Origin: Paraburkholderia silviterrae
GTDB taxonomy: Bacteria > Pseudomonadota > Gammaproteobacteria > Burkholderiales > Burkholderiaceae
Reading direction: 5' to 3'
Length of the DNA stretch: 64,000 nt
Assembly: GCF_004353915.1 (NCBI RefSeq)
Contig: NZ_SMRP01000019.1
Span: 62,001 to 126,000, forward strand
Shown here piece after piece: positions 58,551 to 64,000 of this stretch. The notes under the pieces are model-generated. The model searched no databases. It saw nothing but the letters and a program-made list of their open reading frames with translations, and had not been told where the DNA came from. A program made the translations under genes and the position numbers. Every line of letters begins with the position of its first letter. The stretch's first letter is position 1.

Positions 58551-59891
58551 CGTGACATCTCCTGTGGCATTGCGAGTGGCAACGGACATCGAACGAACAA
58601 CGCTAGTGAAAGAAATGCGTTACGCATAGCAATTGCGCAATGTATTCGAACCGGTACATAGTGGCCGCGGTCGTGCACTCCAATGCGAAAGGCGGCGAGT
58701 AGGATCGGACATGCAGAATGCATCTAACGATGCGCAGGCGATACGCGAAATTTTTATGAACGAACTCGGCAGGCCAGTGCCACCAATGCTTCATGCCACG
58801 CCCTCACTGCGAGGATCTGGCTAAACTGAGTGACTACGCGATCTGCCGAAATTCGGATAGTGAAGTATTTCGACAAGCAAAGAGGCCGTCAAATTTTTTT
58901 ATTTCTGCGTGAGACATATACAACGCTGTCTTATTGCTGTCATTCGAAGCATCTAGATGCATGTTAAGCAATTTGCATAAACCGCCCAGCATTAGCGAAT
59001 ATGATCATCGTGCATACAATAAAATTAAGGAATACCAAGGTTTTTTGCAAGCGTTCATATTCGATTGCCGACCGCCTGAAGCGATTAATCTAAGGGCCGG
59101 TGATGACTGCCGCTATGCTGATGGCTGTTAGACCTTGGAGGAGCGTCCATTGGAACAATACCGGTCCGACGGACCGAGTTGGGTGGCCTTCTGACAGTCG
59201 CGCCGGTTGATAGGCGAGACTGCCAATGTCGTCCTGTTAGCGGAAGGCAATGTAGTCCCACTGTTTTTACATTACAGGGGAACCGTCACGCAGCGAAGCC
59301 GTTCTCGCCTGTAACGCGATGGCTGCCGTTGGTTAAAGCAAATTTGTATCCGTTTTTAAAGTAATTATGTTACCAGCGCCTTGGGAGCAAAAAACAACGT
59401 CTGCGCCTTGACATTCACCCGCGGGCTCAGCCTGGTGCTTCCCGTCGCCAACCGCGGCCAGTCTGCGACGTGCCATCTTCGCCGGGACGGCCAACGGGGC
59501 AGCCTTCCCGATTCAAAGGTTGTCCGGGATGCCCGGCAAGGACACAAAATTGCTTTAACTGTCGGCGGAAGGAACACTTTTCCTTTCAACTTTTTAAATC
59601 AAATTTGTTCCTCGCCCCTCCGATTTCCGCTAATTTCCGGGCACCTGGTGTGAACAAATTTCCTTTAACCAACGGCCATCGCTTTTGGTGAAGGAGCGCG
59701 GCGCACTCCCGCACGCTGGCATTATGGTCGGGTCGTTGCAACAGGCGTTGACCGCGCTCGGATTTAGCATCAGGAACTTTGTCCGCACGCGGTCGGCGAA
59801 GGGTGCGTCACCGGCTCGCAGTCTCGGCAGGTGCCGAAATGGCTGATCGTTGTGCTCGTGCCAGGATTTCCCCGACAACGGAGGAAACGCG
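58551..59891. other. 1.3-kb gene desert with an AT-rich core
   Basis: No protein gene is supported. Bases from about 58850 to 59150 are markedly AT-rich. Short frames at 59381-59653 and 59470-59691 have no domain. It could hold an untranslated RNA or simply decayed sequence; nothing in it can be named. Confidence 0.4.
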
Positions 59892-60209
59892 ATGGCAGTG
59901 CACGCTATAACGGCAGTTCGGATGGACGGGAATTCGCAAAGGGTCACACACGTGCTTTGGGGGCAGCTGTCCGTGAGCGGAGAACAATTTGAGGTCGCGC
60001 CGTGTGCATCGCCTGTAATCGAGGTGGTAGATGCACTGGCCAAGGGCGACACCGTCGTAACAGTCTTTCCGCTGGATGGCCAACGCGTCGCTGGTCCAGA
60101 GGTCCGGCGCGTTGTCGATGAGGCCGGCCGCGAAGGCATCGAAATGGTGGTCGCTGATTCCGATGCGGGCCGAACGCTCGCGGACCTGCCACGGCTTGAT
60201 CTCGAATAG
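59892..60209 (+). CDS. Small conserved-looking hypothetical protein
   Basis: A 105-residue protein from the ATG at 59892, behind a good ribosome-binding site ACGGAGGAAACGCG. It reads AVHAITAVRMDGNSQRVTHV, LWGQLSVSGEQFEVAPCASP and IEVVDALAKGDTVVTVFPLD, a small alpha/beta protein of the sort common as unnamed genes on Burkholderia replicons. No signal peptide. Confidence 0.6.
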   Translation: MAVHAITAVRMDGNSQRVTHVLWGQLSVSGEQFEVAPCASPVIEVVDALAKGDTVVTVFPLDGQRVAGPEVRRVVDEAGREGIEMVVADSDAGRTLADLPRLDLE

Positions 60210-60448
60210 AGCGCTCATGGGGTCGGCTCAATCGGGCGGAGTTTAACCACCCGTACGCACGAACTGACACCGAGGACTTGCCCCAGGCTCATGCGCGTCG
60301 GCATCGTCTGAACACGCGGGTGGGCTTGTCGTGCACTCCCCCTAAGGCAGTGATCGGCCAGTTGCGGTCATAGGCCGGCACTCGCGCTCGGACAATCGAA
60401 CGTCGGCTCCGCTCCAGTCAACGGACGGCGAAGCCGGGCTTCTGCTGG

Positions 60449-60620
60449 TCAGAGCAATTTGCAGGCTTCGTCAAAATCCAGGCGTGGGCTGCGCGGGAAC
60501 AGCCCCGCCGGATCACCATAGCCCAGATTGCACAGGAAATTCGCCATGCAATCCTGGAGCGTGGTATGCCGTCCGGGCGTTTCGCAAACGTCACGCGGCG
60601 GGTCAGTGATGATCTGAGCG
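60449..60620 (-). pseudogene. C-terminal remnant of a nitroreductase-family enzyme
   Basis: The minus strand reads [20 protein letters not shown] then [13 protein letters not shown] and a stop, which matches the C-terminus of nitroreductases of the RutE type (NLGYGDPxxLxPRxPRLxFxEA). Upstream the same frame continues [17 protein letters not shown] and then loses similarity. The FMN-binding body is absent. Confidence 0.6.
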
Positions 60621-61056
60621 CAGCCCCGTTTGAGTGTTATAGAAATACCGCGCGTCGTTCATGGAAAAAATTGCGCAGTCGTGTCCCGGTGATGCTTCGG
60701 GGAGCGCCCTGCTGGACTAAAAGAAAGTCGGCATTTCCGAGCAGAGCAATTACCGCAGGCGCAATGCATCCGGCGCCCACCAGAAAGGGCTGCGACGTGG
60801 GCGTCATCGATAGGGTTAGTGAAGGCGTGAATCCCGATCGAATACGGGATTGGCACTGCCGTAGTGCGGTCGGCGAGCGGCCCGATGGCTTCGTCTACCC
60901 CTCACATCGCGTAAAGGGCTATGCGGCTCGCACCCTGGCAGATTGGGCTGCGGCGGATTTATTCGCCGGCGCCGAGATCACGATCGGGCGATTCGCATTG
61001 CAGAGGTCGGCCTGCCACATATGGGCCGGGTCCCGCCACGAGCCGTGCCTCCATGC
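60621..61056. other. Gene-free stretch
   Basis: A plus-strand frame (60566-61066) runs through but has no domain and lies partly over the nitroreductase remnant. No gene is supported. Confidence 0.4.
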
Positions 61057-62522
<1,466 letters not shown>

Positions 62523-63320
62523 GTGACTATCCACAAGCTGATGGTTCGCACACTCGCGTTCTGCTTGACGCTCGCGTTACTGGGTAACAGCGCGGCATTG
62601 GCAGGCGAAATCAAGGTAATGATGTCGGGCTGGTTTACGCCAGCGTATCGCGATCTGGGCCCGCAATTCGAGGAAGCAACCGGCGATACACTGGTCACCG
62701 TCTGGGGGCCAACAGAGGGCACGGCCTTGAATGCCATCCCCGTGCGGCTTGCGCGTGGCGAGTGGGCCGACGTCCTGATCGTGGTCAGCTATGCGCTCGA
62801 CGACCAGATTAACGCCGGCACGGTGGTGTCTGGCAGCAAGGTGGACTTCGCACGCTCGCCAATCGGCGTGGCGGTTCGCGAGGGTGCGCCGAAACCGGAC
62901 ATCAGCTCTGCCGACGCATTGCGCCGCACGCTGCTCGCAGCGAAGTCAATCGTCTATCCGGACAGCGCGAGTGGAGTCTATATCGGCGACGAACTGTTTT
63001 CGCGTCTGGGCATTGAGGGGCGTGTGAAAAGCAAGAGCCGCATGGTTCCGGACGAGCGAGTCGCAACGATCGTCGCGAACGGCGAAGCGGAACTCGGGTT
63101 ACAGCAGGTCGTGGAACTGTTGCCGGTAAAGGGGGTGACAGTGGTCGGCAGTTTGCCCGCGGAAGTACAAAGATACACGGTGTTCTCCGGGGGTATCGCC
63201 ACCACTGCGAAAAATCCAGCCGGCGCTGAGGCGCTGATCCGTTTTCTGTCGTCGCCGGAGGCGGCGCCGGCGATTGTGAGGACCGGGCTCGAACCGCTCA
63301 CGGCGGTGCCAGCGAACTGA
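62523..63320 (+). CDS. ModA-like exported solute-binding protein
   Basis: A 265-residue periplasmic binding protein from the GTG at 62523 (TIHKLMVRTLAFCLTLALLG). After the signal peptide the fold is that of molybdate/tungstate-type binding proteins: AGEIKVMMSGWFTPAYRDLG, DSASGVYIGDELFSRLGIEG and ELGLQQVVELLPVKGVTVVG, SSPEAAPAIVRTGLEPL at the end. No permease or ATPase gene is adjacent, so it is an orphan; many such orphans bind other anions or organic acids. Confidence 0.82.
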   Translation: MTIHKLMVRTLAFCLTLALLGNSAALAGEIKVMMSGWFTPAYRDLGPQFEEATGDTLVTVWGPTEGTALNAIPVRLARGEWADVLIVVSYALDDQINAGTVVSGSKVDFARSPIGVAVREGAPKPDISSADALRRTLLAAKSIVYPDSASGVYIGDELFSRLGIEGRVKSKSRMVPDERVATIVANGEAELGLQQVVELLPVKGVTVVGSLPAEVQRYTVFSGGIATTAKNPAGAEALIRFLSSPEAAPAIVRTGLEPLTAVPAN

Positions 63321-63571
63321 GCAAAGCAGCAGTGCTGCCGACACGCCACCTCTGGAGGTGGCTGCCGTCATAGGATGGTCATGCGCAGCGGCTGCCAACG
63401 AGCAAAGGGCTAACCACTAACGGCGATCACTTTGCGTCGGCTTGGGAACCGACTCTCGAGCTCTTTCCTGGACGGCGGAAGCAGGTTGGCTACGGCCAAA
63501 CACATCGGGCGGCAGTCGGCCATGAAAGGGGCATTCTCCCGTTCCGTCGCGCGGACATTCCTGCGGCGGCT
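63321..63571. other. Convergent intergenic region
   Basis: Between the stop of the binding protein and the stop of the partial hydrolase. No feature is supported. Confidence 0.5.
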
Positions 63572-64000
63572 TTACCCAATTAACGGCCAAATGATTTCCG
63601 GGTCGACGCTGCATTCATGGGATGGTGGTGTAGAAGAGGCTGCGTTGGATGTCCGGCTAAAGCACGCGCGCAATTCGGCAACGAAGAGGTCCGGCTGCTC
63701 GAAGGCGGCGAAATGCCCACCTTTCGCGACTTCATTCCAATAGAAGAGCTTTGAGTAGGTACGCTCGCCCCAAATTCTGGGTGGTTGAAGAATTTCCCCA
63801 TGAAAGTTGGACACGCCGACGGGTATATCAAGTTGCTGCCGCGAAAAGTCCGTCGCGTAGCTTTCAAAGTAAAGGCGCGCGGAAGAGGCGCCCGTATTGG
63901 TAAGCCAATATAGAGAGATGTTATCGAGCATCTCGTCGCGTGATAGCTCTCGCTCTGGCTCATTGTTTGTGTCGCTCCATTGAGCAAGCTTCTCATATAT
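63572..64000 (-). CDS. Epoxide hydrolase, C-terminal part, start beyond the window edge
   Basis: The frame is open from the right edge and reads YEKLAQWSDTNNEPERELSR, DEMLDNISLYWLTNTGASSA, and the catalytic-His region EVAKGGHFAAFEQPDLFVAE. It is homologous to the end of the hydrolase at 26163 (DITLYWLTNTG, GGHFAAWEEP). The C-terminus is longer here (TSNAASSTPPSHECSVDPEI). About 140 residues are visible; the nucleophile region lies outside. Confidence 0.85.
   Translation of the reverse strand: MYEKLAQWSDTNNEPERELSRDEMLDNISLYWLTNTGASSARLYFESYATDFSRQQLDIPVGVSNFHGEILQPPRIWGERTYSKLFYWNEVAKGGHFAAFEQPDLFVAELRACFSRTSNAASSTPPSHECSVDPEIIWPLIG

Noticed and set aside
59470-59691. A possible zinc-knuckle protein (CPGCPARTQNCFNC)
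   Set aside because: The Cys spacing is probably chance; there is no ribosome-binding site and the frame lies in the gene desert.

Overview
The window looks like a chromosome or megaplasmid of a Burkholderiaceae bacterium, most likely Paraburkholderia or Caballeronia. The reasons are the very high GC content and codon use on the left, and families common in that group: DUF4148 and DUF6130 secreted proteins, the DUF2760/Hsp70 pair, ArgG of the 444-residue type, FUSC, and the two-gene LrgA/LrgB system. No rRNA, tRNA or CRISPR array was seen.

Region 1 (1-11,338, + strand) is a translationally coupled operon resembling aryl-polyene/xanthomonadin pigment clusters. It encodes a COG4648 membrane protein (cut by the window edge), a fused AMP-ligase/hot-dog dehydratase, an LpxL-like acyltransferase, a LolA-like carrier, an MMPL exporter, a polysaccharide deacetylase, a ketosynthase, a ketosynthase-like chain-length partner, a second dehydratase and a small secreted protein. 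Two 26-codon mini-ORFs, made by a 77-bp tandem repeat of the start region, lie before the deacetylase. No ketoreductase is visible. Region 2 (11,629-16,957) is a DUF2760 gene followed by two divergent Hsp70-like ATPases. Region 3 (17,000-23,050) holds argG with its terminator, an orphan PAAR gene beside decayed sequence, a NarK-type MFS transporter with a large leader terminator, a lectin-like secreted protein, and a quinone reductase facing a truncated LysR gene.

At about 23,105 an AT-rich junction cuts that LysR gene. To its right the DNA is accessory in character: lower and patchier GC, many pseudogenes and insertion-sequence scars. It contains a LuxR-type regulator with a degenerate receiver next to an S1C protease. 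It also holds a nitrilase/hydrolase/NmrA/epoxide-hydrolase operon with a MarR regulator and shared TTGCATATGCAA-like sites. Further genes are a GlxA-type AraC regulator divergent from a tautomerase gene pair, a LysE exporter, a FUSC pump, a large phosphodiesterase, lrgAB, a PHB depolymerase, a ModA-like binding protein and a second, partial epoxide hydrolase at the right edge.

The accessory part also carries extra copies of genes that are normally housekeeping: an RpoD-type sigma factor, a CspA and an MreB. Decayed genes include integrase, IS6, IS3 and ISKra4 pieces, hipA, an FNR-type regulator, a YhcG-type nuclease, leucine dehydrogenase, a nitroreductase, and a LysR/FAD-oxidase pair fused by deletion. 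Overall it reads as a conserved chromosomal block joined to a decaying island enriched for hydrolases and stress-type regulators.
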